A DNA stretch of 64,000 nucleotides, from NCBI RefSeq assembly GCF_902459485.1, contig NZ_LR699119.1, positions 2,046,001 to 2,110,000 on the forward strand, given 5' to 3'. A program made the translations under genes and the position numbers. Source of the stretch: Aquicella siphonis. GTDB taxonomy: Bacteria > Pseudomonadota > Gammaproteobacteria > DSM-16500. The notes beneath the pieces were generated by a model. The model worked only from the letters and a program-made list of their open reading frames with translations, did no database searches and was not told the DNA's origin. Shown in pieces: positions 18,935 to 27,601 of this stretch (its first letter is position 1; every line of letters starts with the position of its first letter).

Positions 18935-19264
18935 ATGACTCAAGTTTACCAGTTTATACGGCGTTTGTTCCTGGCAGCCTGTGTGTGCTTCATTTTACTG
19001 GGCTGCTCCAAATTATCGCAGGAAAATTTCGATAAAATTCAAACCAACATGACCATGAAAGAAGTGATAGCCATTCTGGGCGAACCGACTTCATCCGAGA
19101 GCATCAATATCGCGGGGATATCGGGAACCTCGGCTGTGTGGAAAGACAGCAACGCCGAAATAGACATTCAGTTTTTAAATGACCGCGTTACGGTAAAAGC
19201 CTACAGCAAAACCCACGCCCAGCCGGACAGCTCCTCTTCGCAAGAAAGAGACAAAAAAAATTAA
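18935..19264 (+). CDS. DUF3862-like lipoprotein
   Basis: A 109-residue lipoprotein with lipobox FILLGC, then a BamE/SmpA-like small domain: the segment NFDKIQTNMTMKEVIAILGEP is the family pattern (a helix, then G-E-P before a beta hairpin). DUF3862 proteins are envelope lipoproteins of unknown role. The tail is Ser/Gln/Lys-rich and disordered. GAAGGAAG precedes ATG 18935. Probably co-transcribed with msrA; the unit ends at a strong hairpin. Confidence 0.8.
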   Translation: MTQVYQFIRRLFLAACVCFILLGCSKLSQENFDKIQTNMTMKEVIAILGEPTSSESINIAGISGTSAVWKDSNAEIDIQFLNDRVTVKAYSKTHAQPDSSSSQERDKKN

Positions 19265-19276
19265 GCAACCTCTCGC

Positions 19277-19305
19277 GGCGGTAGAAGGATGATCCTTCTA
19301 CCGCC
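19277..19305. terminator. Bidirectional terminator hairpin
   Basis: Perfect inverted repeat: GGCGGTAGAAGGA (19277-19289), 3-base loop, TCCTTCTACCGCC (19293-19305). It sits between the convergent lipoprotein and ceramidase genes. A long G+C-rich stem without a clear T run; it could serve both directions. Confidence 0.65.
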
Positions 19306-19327
19306 CGCTCGAGGATATCAATCAGGT

Positions 19328-21331
19328 TCATCCTACCGTAAAGACAGCTGAGTAGCCTGCATAGGGAGTGATTTTTCCACCCCACCAAGATTTTGCATCC
19401 CCATGATGAACAATGCGATATTGTCCAGGCTGCACATCCACAGGCATTCTCCAGACTATCGTCACCAGCGAATTGGCCAAACCGCTGCGCTGCCAGTGAT
19501 ATTCCGTATCCCAGTCCCTGTCTTGCCGAACGGTCTTCCATTGACCGTTTTCAAGATGCTGAACTTCCAGGAATGTGTTCTGCAACCGGTAATTGTTTTT
19601 GGGATGCGCCCCCCAAAATATCGCTTGCACACTGTCACCCGGCTTATAACTGGATTCAACATTTTTATAAACATCGCCAAACTGCCGGTTAGACGGCGTC
19701 GAATCCCATAAAACCCCTGGCTGGAAATTCGTTTGCGCATCCAGTAAGTCTGGCGGTGTCGGGCCGGAATCCACCGTCTCGCCGCTTAAAAGCGAGCGCG
19801 TCAATTGCGCGTATTGTTGCCGCAGCGCGGATAATGTCCAGGGACCAAACAGATTGGAAGCACCTTCGTAGCGTTGTAACTGATATTCTTCAGGGGTAGT
19901 GACATATTGCGCGTATGCATTGGCAAGGGTCGACAAGACCACATGGTTATTTTCCACCTTGGGTAATTGCTCCTGGACAGCGGTCTTGATCCGGCGGCCG
20001 CTCATGGTGGTCAACTCAAAAGGAGCCGCGACAATCACGAGCTGCCCCAGCTTGAATTCCTGGAAAGGAAGAATCAAGGGCACCCATGGGTAAGGCTTTT
20101 TGTTCCCCAATTGCAATGCGATAGGCTTGACTCCCTGACAGGATGTCGTCAGGTTTTCACACAGAAATGCCGGAATGACGCTGCTGATGTTGGCACAGGA
20201 CAACCCCTGCCTGCCAACGCCTTCGCCGTCTGCCGTTCCTGCGAGCATGGAAACGCCAATAGCCGGTGGACAAGTCATGCGCATCTGTCCGTCCGTGTAA
20301 CGCGGATCAATATTCACCTTGTCCATTTCCACAAATACATGGCGAAAGTCGATACCGCCCCTGATAACTTCAGACGCGCTCTCAAAAAGATTTCTGGCAA
20401 GTTCATATTGAGGACGGCCAGCCCGCTCGACCGCTTTCATTCCCTCCATGCCCTGACCGCCCTCATGCCCATATTCATTGGGAGACACATCACCTGCATT
20501 GGCTTGGGCGAAGGCTGCGACAAAAGCATGCGGACCATAGTCTGAATTGAAATCCCTTTCGAACAGATATTCAGCGTAGCCCTTGTTATCACCATTGATT
20601 AAATGGTTTTTATTATTCATGGACACGCCATGAACCGGAAACCAGTTGATCATGCCTATGGGTTTGCCTTCCAGACTGTCGAAACGGATTAATGTCATCT
20701 CCGTATCCACGTCGCGCCGATAAAGCGCGCGTTCACTCTCAGGATTCAGCGCATAGGATTGCGGCGAGCGATTGAAACTGACTCCCGATAACTGGCCTTT
20801 TGCCATTTTGATGGTCGCGGGAGCCATGTTCATCTGGGCGCGGTCTATCGCTGTGACAATACCGTTAACAATGGCATTGAAATTCTTTTCGCTGAATCCC
20901 AGGATGGTAAGATTATAAAGTGTGTAGGTTGAATAACCGCCGGGTCCGCTGTGCTGGTGCGTGGCGGTAATCAACACGTTCCGCTCGTCATACAGATTGC
21001 CGTATTTTTCTTTCAGTCTGCGCACTACCTGCTGTTTGACCGCCTGAAATAACTGACCCAGGTCTGCGTTGACAAAGACAACCCGTTTGCCGTTGCAAGG
21101 CGATTCCAGAACAAACGCTCTGGCCCATAGGCGCGAGTAAAGGCCGGATGTAGACTGGTTCAACATGGCATATCCCATCATGCGCTGTTCCGCAGCCGGT
21201 CCAGTAATGTCATAAATACCCGCGCCGATATTGAAAGTCGAATTATTTTCGCAACTCTTCATTCCCTGGTTCGCAGCCAACGCTGCGCTGCTGGTCAAGA
21301 GCAATAAAAGTGAAAACATTTTTCTGTGCAT
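19328..21331 (-). CDS. Secreted neutral ceramidase
   Basis: A 667-residue protein, the same size as the Pseudomonas enzyme (670). Signal peptide about 1-20 (SSAALAA). Family motifs: GAGIYDITGPAAEQRMMGYA, zinc-ligand ATHQHSGPGG (H125, H127), NRSPQSYALNP, WFPVHG, and QANAGDVSPNEYG with the nucleophilic serine near residue 283. A C-terminal Ig-like domain follows from about 540. The reaction is hydrolysis of ceramide to sphingosine and fatty acid. ATG 21331 has GAGAGGA upstream. With the sphingomyelinase at 11730-13145 it could complete a sphingomyelin-to-sphingosine route outside the cell. Confidence 0.93.
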   Translation of the reverse strand: MHRKMFSLLLLLTSSAALAANQGMKSCENNSTFNIGAGIYDITGPAAEQRMMGYAMLNQSTSGLYSRLWARAFVLESPCNGKRVVFVNADLGQLFQAVKQQVVRRLKEKYGNLYDERNVLITATHQHSGPGGYSTYTLYNLTILGFSEKNFNAIVNGIVTAIDRAQMNMAPATIKMAKGQLSGVSFNRSPQSYALNPESERALYRRDVDTEMTLIRFDSLEGKPIGMINWFPVHGVSMNNKNHLINGDNKGYAEYLFERDFNSDYGPHAFVAAFAQANAGDVSPNEYGHEGGQGMEGMKAVERAGRPQYELARNLFESASEVIRGGIDFRHVFVEMDKVNIDPRYTDGQMRMTCPPAIGVSMLAGTADGEGVGRQGLSCANISSVIPAFLCENLTTSCQGVKPIALQLGNKKPYPWVPLILPFQEFKLGQLVIVAAPFELTTMSGRRIKTAVQEQLPKVENNHVVLSTLANAYAQYVTTPEEYQLQRYEGASNLFGPWTLSALRQQYAQLTRSLLSGETVDSGPTPPDLLDAQTNFQPGVLWDSTPSNRQFGDVYKNVESSYKPGDSVQAIFWGAHPKNNYRLQNTFLEVQHLENGQWKTVRQDRDWDTEYHWQRSGLANSLVTIVWRMPVDVQPGQYRIVHHGDAKSWWGGKITPYAGYSAVFTVG

Positions 21332-21486
21332 TACTATCCTCTCCCGTGGCACCCATGATGGCTGAACATTCGTCGAGTCAGGCCGGACAACGTCCGCTGA
21401 CGGCAAACACTATACCGCGAAGCCGGCATTCCTGTCATGAGACCAGCAACAGGGAAAGACGCATCAGAGTGATTATTGTTTAAAAT

Positions 21487-21753
21487 CTAATGGTGGCGGT
21501 GATGGTAATGATATTGACCATCGCGCGCGGGATACAAATAATAACCTGGATGATAAATATAGTCATATCCCGGATAAACGTAGTAATACGGATAAGGTCC
21601 GGAAGTGACATAGCTGATATCGTAATCGTAATGATATTCTTCGTAGACAGGGTAGGCGGGAACACGTACGGATGCGACCGGCGCGCATCCGGTCAACACC
21701 CCGGCAAGCAAAACCGTGAAGACAGCCTTTAATATATTGATTTCTATTTTCAT
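21487..21753 (-). CDS. Small Tyr/His-rich lipoprotein
   Basis: An 88-residue lipoprotein: signal peptide ending in lipobox LTGC (Cys near residue 24), then a short mature part with many tyrosines and prolines (for example SGPYPYYYVYPGYDYIYHPG) and a His-rich end (YHYHHRHH). I do not recognise a family. The histidine tail may bind metal ions; this is inference from composition. AAGGAG lies 8 bases before ATG 21753; an in-frame start at 21801 lacks such a signal. Confidence 0.7.
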   Translation of the reverse strand: MKIEINILKAVFTVLLAGVLTGCAPVASVRVPAYPVYEEYHYDYDISYVTSGPYPYYYVYPGYDYIYHPGYYLYPARDGQYHYHHRHH

Positions 21754-21821
21754 CAGACTGCTCCTTGTTATCCCGGCCTCTTGATTTAAGTATAGATTCA
21801 AACCTTGGCAGCTGAATTAAG

Positions 21822-22145
21822 ATGCGGCAAGTAATTGTAAATTATAAATTTATATCGCTCGCCGCCTGGCCGGCTCCTGCCGGTCTCACCGAATTCAGCT
21901 ATGATAATAAGAAGAGCGCATCGACTGGGAAACGTCCCATTGACTCAGCCTCGCCGCTGCCGGCAATCCGCAATCTCATACGCGAAGATAAAATCGCCCA
22001 GATGTACTCCGCCTTGCAAACCAGCAAGGAAGCCGGCATGCAAACCATGGAAAAATCCATACAGGAACTGATCAAAAAGAAAATTATCCGCGAGGAAGAC
22101 GCGCTGCTCAGCAGTTTTCAGCGTGAATTTTTCGAATCATTCTGA
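21822..22145 (+). CDS. PilT/PilU C-terminal-domain fragment fused to an unrelated start
   Basis: 107 residues. The second half (from about 47) matches the C-terminal end of retraction ATPases of the PilT family: PAIRNLIREDKIAQMYSALQ then EAGMQTMEKSIQELI. Walker A/B and Asp/His boxes are absent, so it cannot be an ATPase. Residues 1-45 have no resemblance to PilT. There is no clear Shine-Dalgarno. It overlaps the 3' end of cysQ by 28 bases on the opposite strand. It may be a gene remnant or a small protein mimicking the PilT C-terminal helices. Confidence 0.5.
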   Translation: MRQVIVNYKFISLAAWPAPAGLTEFSYDNKKSASTGKRPIDSASPLPAIRNLIREDKIAQMYSALQTSKEAGMQTMEKSIQELIKKKIIREEDALLSSFQREFFESF

Positions 22146-22942
22146 TATCCCGGCCAGGATCCGGAAATCATCGCGAAGAGATCCGCATTCACACCGGCTT
22201 CGGATGCAACAATGCCGTCCACCAACACACGCTCTCGATTAAATGACAGGCTCTCCCTCTGCGCATTCGTGACAATCCCGCCTGCTTCGGATACCAGCAA
22301 GACTCCCGCGGCAATATCCCACTCATTTTTCGGCCCCAGACTGAATGTCGCATGGGCCGCGCCGGCAGCGACCAACGCCAGCTTGTAAGCGATAGAACCC
22401 ACTGGCCGAACATGACAGCATGACAAAAAGCGGTCCCACTCGCCCCGCCGGTATTCCGAACGGCTCGCAAGCACCACTATTTCCCGCAGCGACACGGGCG
22501 GCATGCAATGAATCCGCCTGCCATTGAGCCAGGCACCGCCATTTTTGAGCGCATGAAACAATTCATCTGTTGCGGGATTATATACACAAGCAGCAACCGG
22601 TTCACCGTGATCCACCAGCGCGGCAGAGATTGCAAATTCCGGTACGCCTGTTGCGAACTCCCGGGTGCCATCAATCGGATCAACCACCCACACCTTGTTT
22701 CGAAGCAGGCGCGCCGAATTGTCGCTGCTTTCTTCGGACAGCCAGCCATAATCCGGAAAACGCCCGATGAGTTCTGCTTTTAAAATATCATTCGCCAATA
22801 CGTCTGCCCTGGTCACGATGTCGGCGTTTACTTTTTCTTCTATAACAAAACCTGATTTTTGCACTTCCAATATGCTTGCGCCTGCTTTGCGAACCACATT
22901 GACCAGAGCACTCAATTCCCGATTTTCCACTTGTTTTATCAC
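22118..22942 (-). CDS. cysQ: 3'(2'),5'-bisphosphate nucleotidase CysQ
   Basis: A 274-residue member of the inositol-monophosphatase superfamily: metal-binding WLSEES, DPIDGTREF, and EWDIAAG motifs are intact. CysQ removes the 3' phosphate from PAP (and PAPS), the by-product of sulfate activation. The start is a GTG whose bases overlap the stop of the upstream sulfurylase/kinase gene (GTGA, 22942-22939), a classical coupled junction. That context supports CysQ over a general inositol phosphatase. Confidence 0.9.
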   Translation of the reverse strand: MIKQVENRELSALVNVVRKAGASILEVQKSGFVIEEKVNADIVTRADVLANDILKAELIGRFPDYGWLSEESSDNSARLLRNKVWVVDPIDGTREFATGVPEFAISAALVDHGEPVAACVYNPATDELFHALKNGGAWLNGRRIHCMPPVSLREIVVLASRSEYRRGEWDRFLSCCHVRPVGSIAYKLALVAAGAAHATFSLGPKNEWDIAAGVLLVSEAGGIVTNAQRESLSFNRERVLVDGIVASEAGVNADLFAMISGSWPGYQNDSKNSR

Positions 22943-24660
22943 GCGATGTATCCCAGCATCCTGATTTTTTCCAACAATGCATCCACCATTTCTTCCGTGC
23001 CGCCGCGGGAAGTGTCTATCGTGATTTCAGGAGAGACCGGCGGTTCGTATGGATCGCTGATGCCGGTAAACTGTTTAATCCTGCCTGCGCGCGCCAACTT
23101 GTACATCCCTTTGCGATCGCGTGTTTGGCATACTTCCACAGAGGTGGAAACATAAACCTCAATAAATCCGCCCACCTCACCTATCATGCCCCTGACCAGG
23201 TTGCGTGATTCCATGAAGGGAGCGACCAGGGCGCAAATTGCAATGCCGCCGTGCCTGGTGATTTCCCTGGCAACATAACCCACCCGGGCAACATTGATTT
23301 CCCTGTCCTTTTTGTCGAATCCAAGACCTTGGGATAAATGCGTGCGGATTTCATCCCCATCCAGCAGGCTGACTTGACGACCGGTCATTTCCCTCAACTT
23401 GAGCATCAATCCGTTTGCCAGCGTTGATTTTCCCGAACTTGGCAATCCTGTAAAAAACACCGTGAAACCCTGACGGTGTTTGAGCGGATATACTTTGCGC
23501 AATTCGTTAATCACTTCTGGAAATGAAAACCACCCAGGAATATCCTGGTTTTTTTGCAGGCGCTCACGCAGTTCCGTGCCCGAAATAGTCGAAGGCGTGT
23601 CATTTTTTGGAAATTCATTGACAGGAAAATACCGCGATTCTTTCTTGCTGTATGCCATCTCATGAAACGGCACGATTTCAATGCCGATATCGGCCTGGTG
23701 CTGCAGCACCAGAGTCTGCGCATCATATGGAGAATAAAAATCCTGGCCGTTGCGGTTTTTTCCGGGACCGGCGTGATCCCGGCCGACAATAAAGTGCGTG
23801 CATCCGTAATTTTTGCGTATGATCGCATGCCATAATGCTTCGCGCGGTCCCGCCATGCGCATGGCCAGCGGCAATAAACTCAAGTGCACCGAGTGCGCGG
23901 GATACGCCGGCAGCACATGTTCATAACAACGCACCCGCAAATAATAATCGATGTCACCAGGCTTGGTCTCGCCCGCCACCGGATGCAACAACAATTTCGC
24001 GCCAGTATGCTGCATGGCGCGCATGGTCAGCTCCTGGTGCGCTCTATGCATGGGATTACGCGTCTGAAACGCCACGATCTTATTCCAGCCGCGCTGCCTG
24101 AAAATCTCACGCAACTCCGCAGGTGTCTGACGCAAATGCTTAAAATCATAATGATTGGGCAGCGCGACAGGTATCAAGCCTCCGCCGACATAATAATCCT
24201 TTGTCTTCTGCAGAAGATGCGCGACACCCGCATGGCTGTCATCCAGTGTCTTGAATACTGCCAGGGCTTCACTTTTTTTATCCGCCTTCCAGACATCACT
24301 CACTTCCAATATCGCAAGCAGCAACCCTTCGGTATCCCTGAGAGCGATTTTCTGTCCGGGCATGATGTCTTTTGCGAATTTTTCATCCACATCCAGCGTG
24401 ACAGGCATGGGCCACAGCGTGCCGTCAGTGAGCCGCATGGAATGCAGCACGCTTTCAAAATCCGCTTTATTCATGAAACCTTTCAGCGGCGCGAATCCGC
24501 CGTTCATGATCAGTTCGATATCACAAACATTGCGCCGCGACAATGTCAGTGAAGGCAGATCCAGCGCTAGTATTTTGCATTCTTCCGTGGCAACGGCGGG
24601 AGCCAGATGCAAGGGGGCAGCGATTGATGCCCGGCTTGCTTCCGCGGTGGTCGAATCCAT
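22939..24660 (-). CDS. sat/cysC: Bifunctional ATP sulfurylase / APS kinase
   Basis: 573 residues with two domains. The N-terminal homo-oligomeric type sulfurylase (about 1-390) has the nucleotide motif QTRNPMHRAH (199-208) and GRDHAGPG. The C-terminal APS kinase (about 395-573) has the P-loop GLPSSGKST and the LDGDEIRTHLSQGLGF region. Together they convert sulfate to APS and then PAPS. This single-chain form replaces CysDN plus CysC. No APS/PAPS reductase or sulfite reductase gene lies in the window. ATG 24660; the upstream gene ends 30 bases before it. Confidence 0.95.
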   Translation of the reverse strand: MDSTTAEASRASIAAPLHLAPAVATEECKILALDLPSLTLSRRNVCDIELIMNGGFAPLKGFMNKADFESVLHSMRLTDGTLWPMPVTLDVDEKFAKDIMPGQKIALRDTEGLLLAILEVSDVWKADKKSEALAVFKTLDDSHAGVAHLLQKTKDYYVGGGLIPVALPNHYDFKHLRQTPAELREIFRQRGWNKIVAFQTRNPMHRAHQELTMRAMQHTGAKLLLHPVAGETKPGDIDYYLRVRCYEHVLPAYPAHSVHLSLLPLAMRMAGPREALWHAIIRKNYGCTHFIVGRDHAGPGKNRNGQDFYSPYDAQTLVLQHQADIGIEIVPFHEMAYSKKESRYFPVNEFPKNDTPSTISGTELRERLQKNQDIPGWFSFPEVINELRKVYPLKHRQGFTVFFTGLPSSGKSTLANGLMLKLREMTGRQVSLLDGDEIRTHLSQGLGFDKKDREINVARVGYVAREITRHGGIAICALVAPFMESRNLVRGMIGEVGGFIEVYVSTSVEVCQTRDRKGMYKLARAGRIKQFTGISDPYEPPVSPEITIDTSRGGTEEMVDALLEKIRMLGYIA

Positions 24661-24690
24661 AATAATTTTCTCCTTTGATTTCCAGTCAAT

Positions 24691-26076
24691 TCAAAAAACA
24701 GGTGAGTGCTTTTCCAGCAGGGACTTTGCCAGATTCATGCCAAGCCTGCGTATTTCGGGCACGGAACCGCATTCCCAGATCATGCCTTTCGCGGGCGGAC
24801 CCAGCGTATAAATCTGTTCCGAGGCACGGCCTTCCGCGTCTATCAGCGCGCCGGATGGACTGGTGACAAAGCCAAGCTGGAGGGGATCCTGAACCGCGAG
24901 GCCGCGGGATAATAAATTATGCGCCAGCGAACCTGTTTCAGGCTGTGAAGTCAAAGACGGCCCCATACAGTTAATCAACCACTGGAATGCAATATCTCTC
25001 AACTCTCCTGTTTGCCGCATTTTGATATGAACCATTTCCTTTTCCGCCGCAAGCACACGTCCAGATAAAATATGCAGCTGTTTCCTCGCTATCAAATTTT
25101 TAAGAATTTCCGCCACACTCACAGGAACCCTGTGCCTGTGAATATTCCAGTAGGGGAGCAAATGCCTGATGAATTGTTTTTTGTCCGCCCAGCTCATTTC
25201 ACTCCACAGATCGGGTATCTGCAAGCGCATGGCATTCACCACCGAACGCCAGTCAGGCGCAGCCTCTCCGCGCCTGAGCCACATCGCGCGCGTATTCCTT
25301 GTCAATTGCCTGAGATTATTGTGAGGAGCGCACGGCAGGGAAATCACCGGCACACTGGACGCCGCGTGCGGCAACGGCAGCAATCCGCGGCGAGAAAGCG
25401 CATATATCTCGCCCTCATGGCCCCGATGATATAAGGTCAGGACAGTATCGATCATACTCAGTCCTGTGCCCAGAATCACGACTGTGTCGCGAGAGGAAAT
25501 TTTTTCCGGCGCGCGAAAATCCCATGGATTATTGATGCATTGCACGCCGGGTGACACCGGAAAGGGAAATTTCGCGGGAGCAGGATTTCCCAGCGCAAGA
25601 ACCGCCTTGTCAACAGAACACACTTTGCCATCATCCATCACCAGTGTTGTCTGCCCGACAGTCGGAACGATATCTTTTACTTCCGATTTTTCCAGTCTGA
25701 GACTGATATTTTCTGAACGGCCCGCCTGTATCTGCTGCAACAAGGCCTCCAGATAGTGGCCGTATAAAAAACGCGGCACAAAACATTCATCAACATCATG
25801 ATCAGCTGACGGTTTCGGCTGCTTATCACGGGAGTTCAACCATTCAACAAAATGCGCCGGGAGATCTTCAAACAGGCTCATGTCCCGAGCACGGACATTG
25901 AGCAAATGAAATGGGTAAGGTGTGCTGTACGCTGCGCCGCGCGCAAAACAGCCGCCTTTGTCAAACAGCAGGATTTCAACGGGCGCGCGCGCGTAACGTG
26001 ACAAATTCGCAGCCAGCGCAGTTCCGGAAAAACCCGCTCCTATGATTCCGATTTTAAGCGGTGAAGTGTGCGCCAT
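24691..26076 (-). CDS. FAD/NAD(P)-binding protein of the COG4529 (YdhS-like) type
   Basis: A 461-residue flavoprotein-like protein. N-terminal dinucleotide fold IGIIGAGFSGTALAANL, and a conserved ARGAAYSTPYPFHLLNVRA segment typical of the family; a second Rossmann motif appears at VVILGTGLSMID. No substrate is established for this group. It is the first gene of an apparent operon with the sulfurylase/kinase and cysQ, which suggests, without proving, a role near sulfur metabolism. ATG 26076 is preferred to a TTG at 26109; the Shine-Dalgarno is weak. Confidence 0.78.
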   Translation of the reverse strand: MAHTSPLKIGIIGAGFSGTALAANLSRYARAPVEILLFDKGGCFARGAAYSTPYPFHLLNVRARDMSLFEDLPAHFVEWLNSRDKQPKPSADHDVDECFVPRFLYGHYLEALLQQIQAGRSENISLRLEKSEVKDIVPTVGQTTLVMDDGKVCSVDKAVLALGNPAPAKFPFPVSPGVQCINNPWDFRAPEKISSRDTVVILGTGLSMIDTVLTLYHRGHEGEIYALSRRGLLPLPHAASSVPVISLPCAPHNNLRQLTRNTRAMWLRRGEAAPDWRSVVNAMRLQIPDLWSEMSWADKKQFIRHLLPYWNIHRHRVPVSVAEILKNLIARKQLHILSGRVLAAEKEMVHIKMRQTGELRDIAFQWLINCMGPSLTSQPETGSLAHNLLSRGLAVQDPLQLGFVTSPSGALIDAEGRASEQIYTLGPPAKGMIWECGSVPEIRRLGMNLAKSLLEKHSPVF

Positions 26077-26389
26077 CCCTGTCGTATTCCAACTCCTGTA
26101 CAAGCGCAATGACTTGCGCGATGCTCAAACATGAAAATGGGACTGATAAATTAGCATAACTGCGAGAGACTGTCATTTTGTAATAATGTAACCGGACGAT
26201 GAAAAACAAGGCATGTCATAATGAGCCGGCCAAGACAAACACTGCCGCATATCCGTTTGCCGCCATCGGCGCCACGCTAATGAACCAAGCCGGCAATGAG
26301 GCAGAGCATAGGGATTGTACCAGCCCGCACTGGGCACAGACCGGATTTAAGGGAACATTTGTTGAACTATATTCCCGGATTTCACAGTC
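26077..26389. other. Intergenic region upstream of the sulfate operon
   Basis: About 310 bases with no supported gene. A perfect inverted repeat GCGCAA-TGAC-TTGCGC (26104-26119) lies 28 bases upstream of the FAD-protein start and could be an operator or a leader hairpin for the operon. The rest shows nothing recognisable. Confidence 0.4.
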
Positions 26390-26746
26390 TTACTCAGCGG
26401 TAAAAGAAGATCCGCAGCCGCAAGTGGTTTTTGCGTTGGGATTGCGTATGATGAATTGCTCGCCTTCTATATCAACCTTATAATCAATTTCCGCACCGGC
26501 GAGATACTGAAAACTCATGGGATCCACCAGCAGCTGCACGGTAGATGACTCGACCGGGCGCGACACCACCGTATCGTCCGGCTGTATGTCTTCATCAAAG
26601 GTAAAACCGTATTGAAACCCTGAGCAGCCCCCGCCAGTCACATAAACACGCAGTTTCAGGGCCGGATTCCCTTCTTCCTGGATGAGTTCCCACACTTTCG
26701 CCGCCGCACTCTGGGTAAATACCAAAGGATCTGTCATTTCCGCCAT
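26390..26746 (-). CDS. erpA: Iron-sulfur cluster insertion protein ErpA
   Basis: A 118-residue A-type carrier that passes Fe-S clusters to apoproteins. The three ligand cysteines are present: Cys41 in GGGCSGFQY and Cys109/Cys111 in TTCGCGSSF. The acidic-hydrophobic middle (DEDIQPDD) and length fit ErpA better than IscA. The start is ATG 26746 with GAGGT 5 bases upstream. No isc or suf genes are adjacent, as is usual for erpA. Confidence 0.92.
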   Translation of the reverse strand: MAEMTDPLVFTQSAAAKVWELIQEEGNPALKLRVYVTGGGCSGFQYGFTFDEDIQPDDTVVSRPVESSTVQLLVDPMSFQYLAGAEIDYKVDIEGEQFIIRNPNAKTTCGCGSSFTAE

Positions 26747-26885
26747 CTTGTACCTCGTTTCGTTGCCAGGCTTATTCACGAAGAAGCATTATACCAGAAT
26801 GGCCAGCGCCTGACAGAGGATTGCGCGTCAGGCGCCGGCGCCCCAATCAATAGATATAATTTATCAATCCCATAAAAATCATTAA

Positions 26886-26915
26886 TTGGAACAATAAGAC
26901 AGGGTTTCTTATAGT
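26886..26915 (+). promoter_or_regulatory. Candidate sigma-70 promoter of ahpC
   Basis: TTGGAA (26886-26891), 18 bases, TATAGT (26910-26915), about 45 bases before the ahpC start. ATAG-N5-CTAT (26911-26923) overlaps the -10; OxyR half-sites have N7, so regulation by OxyR is not shown. Confidence 0.45.
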
Positions 26916-26959
26916 CTAGCTATTCAATACACAATTTAACTCACAAGGGGAATCCATCC

Positions 26960-27499
26960 ATGTTAAATACCGGCGATCTTTTGCCATCTTTCACATTAAA
27001 AGGCGTGGTTTCAGCCGACATTCAAACCGCGTTTGCAGATTTTACGGACAAGACATACAAAAATAAATGGCTGGTTCTTTTTTTCTGGCCCAAAGATTTT
27101 ACCTTTGTCTGCCCGACCGAAATAGCTGAATTCGGCAAGCTGAATCAGGAGTTTGCCGATCGCGACGCACAACTGCTAGGTGTCAGCACGGATTCGGAAT
27201 TCGTCCACCTGGCCTGGAAACAGCAAAAAGATGAATTACGTGCGCTGCCTTTTCCCATGCTGGCTGATTTGAAGCGCGAATTATCCGGTGAACTGGGAAT
27301 CCTAGACAAACAGGAAGGCGTTGCCAAAAGAGCAGTCTACATCATTGATCCGCAAGGCGTCATTCGCTTCGCCATGGTCACCGACATGAAAGTCGGCAGA
27401 AATCCTGGTGAAGTATTACGCGTACTAGACGCGCTGCAGACTGACGAATTATGCCCATGCAATTGGCGCAAAGGCGAGGAAACCCTGGCGGTTGCCTAA
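26960..27499 (+). CDS. ahpC: Peroxiredoxin AhpC
   Basis: A 179-residue 2-Cys peroxiredoxin. Peroxidatic Cys51 is in FVCPTE, and the C-terminal resolving region is DELCPCNWRKG (Cys165 and Cys167). That CPC end is the form seen in AhpC proteins that take electrons from AhpD rather than AhpF, as in mycobacteria, and ahpD is the next gene. Reduces hydrogen peroxide, alkyl peroxides and peroxynitrite. ATG 26960 follows AAGGGGA. Confidence 0.95.
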   Translation: MLNTGDLLPSFTLKGVVSADIQTAFADFTDKTYKNKWLVLFFWPKDFTFVCPTEIAEFGKLNQEFADRDAQLLGVSTDSEFVHLAWKQQKDELRALPFPMLADLKRELSGELGILDKQEGVAKRAVYIIDPQGVIRFAMVTDMKVGRNPGEVLRVLDALQTDELCPCNWRKGEETLAVA

Positions 27500-27601
27500 C
27501 TCAAGAGGAGTCAAACTCCCACTGAAAACGCTACGGGAAGCCTTACCCACACTTTTCGGAGCCGCTTCAGACATCACATAAACAACAAGAGGTTACACCA
27601 C

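Noticed and set aside
19967-20545. 192-codon plus-strand open frame within the ceramidase gene
   Set aside because: Antisense shadow of a confidently assigned gene.
23884-24552. 222-codon plus-strand open frame opposite the sulfurylase/kinase gene
   Set aside because: Antisense shadow; no family resemblance and no ribosome-binding site.
26199-26483. 94-codon plus-strand open frame before and across the erpA 3' end
   Set aside because: Its end is antisense to erpA, it has no Shine-Dalgarno, and its composition is unlike a protein.
26911-26923. OxyR-like ATAG/CTAT pair before ahpC
   Set aside because: Spacing is 5 instead of 7 and only one pair is present, so it falls short of an OxyR site.
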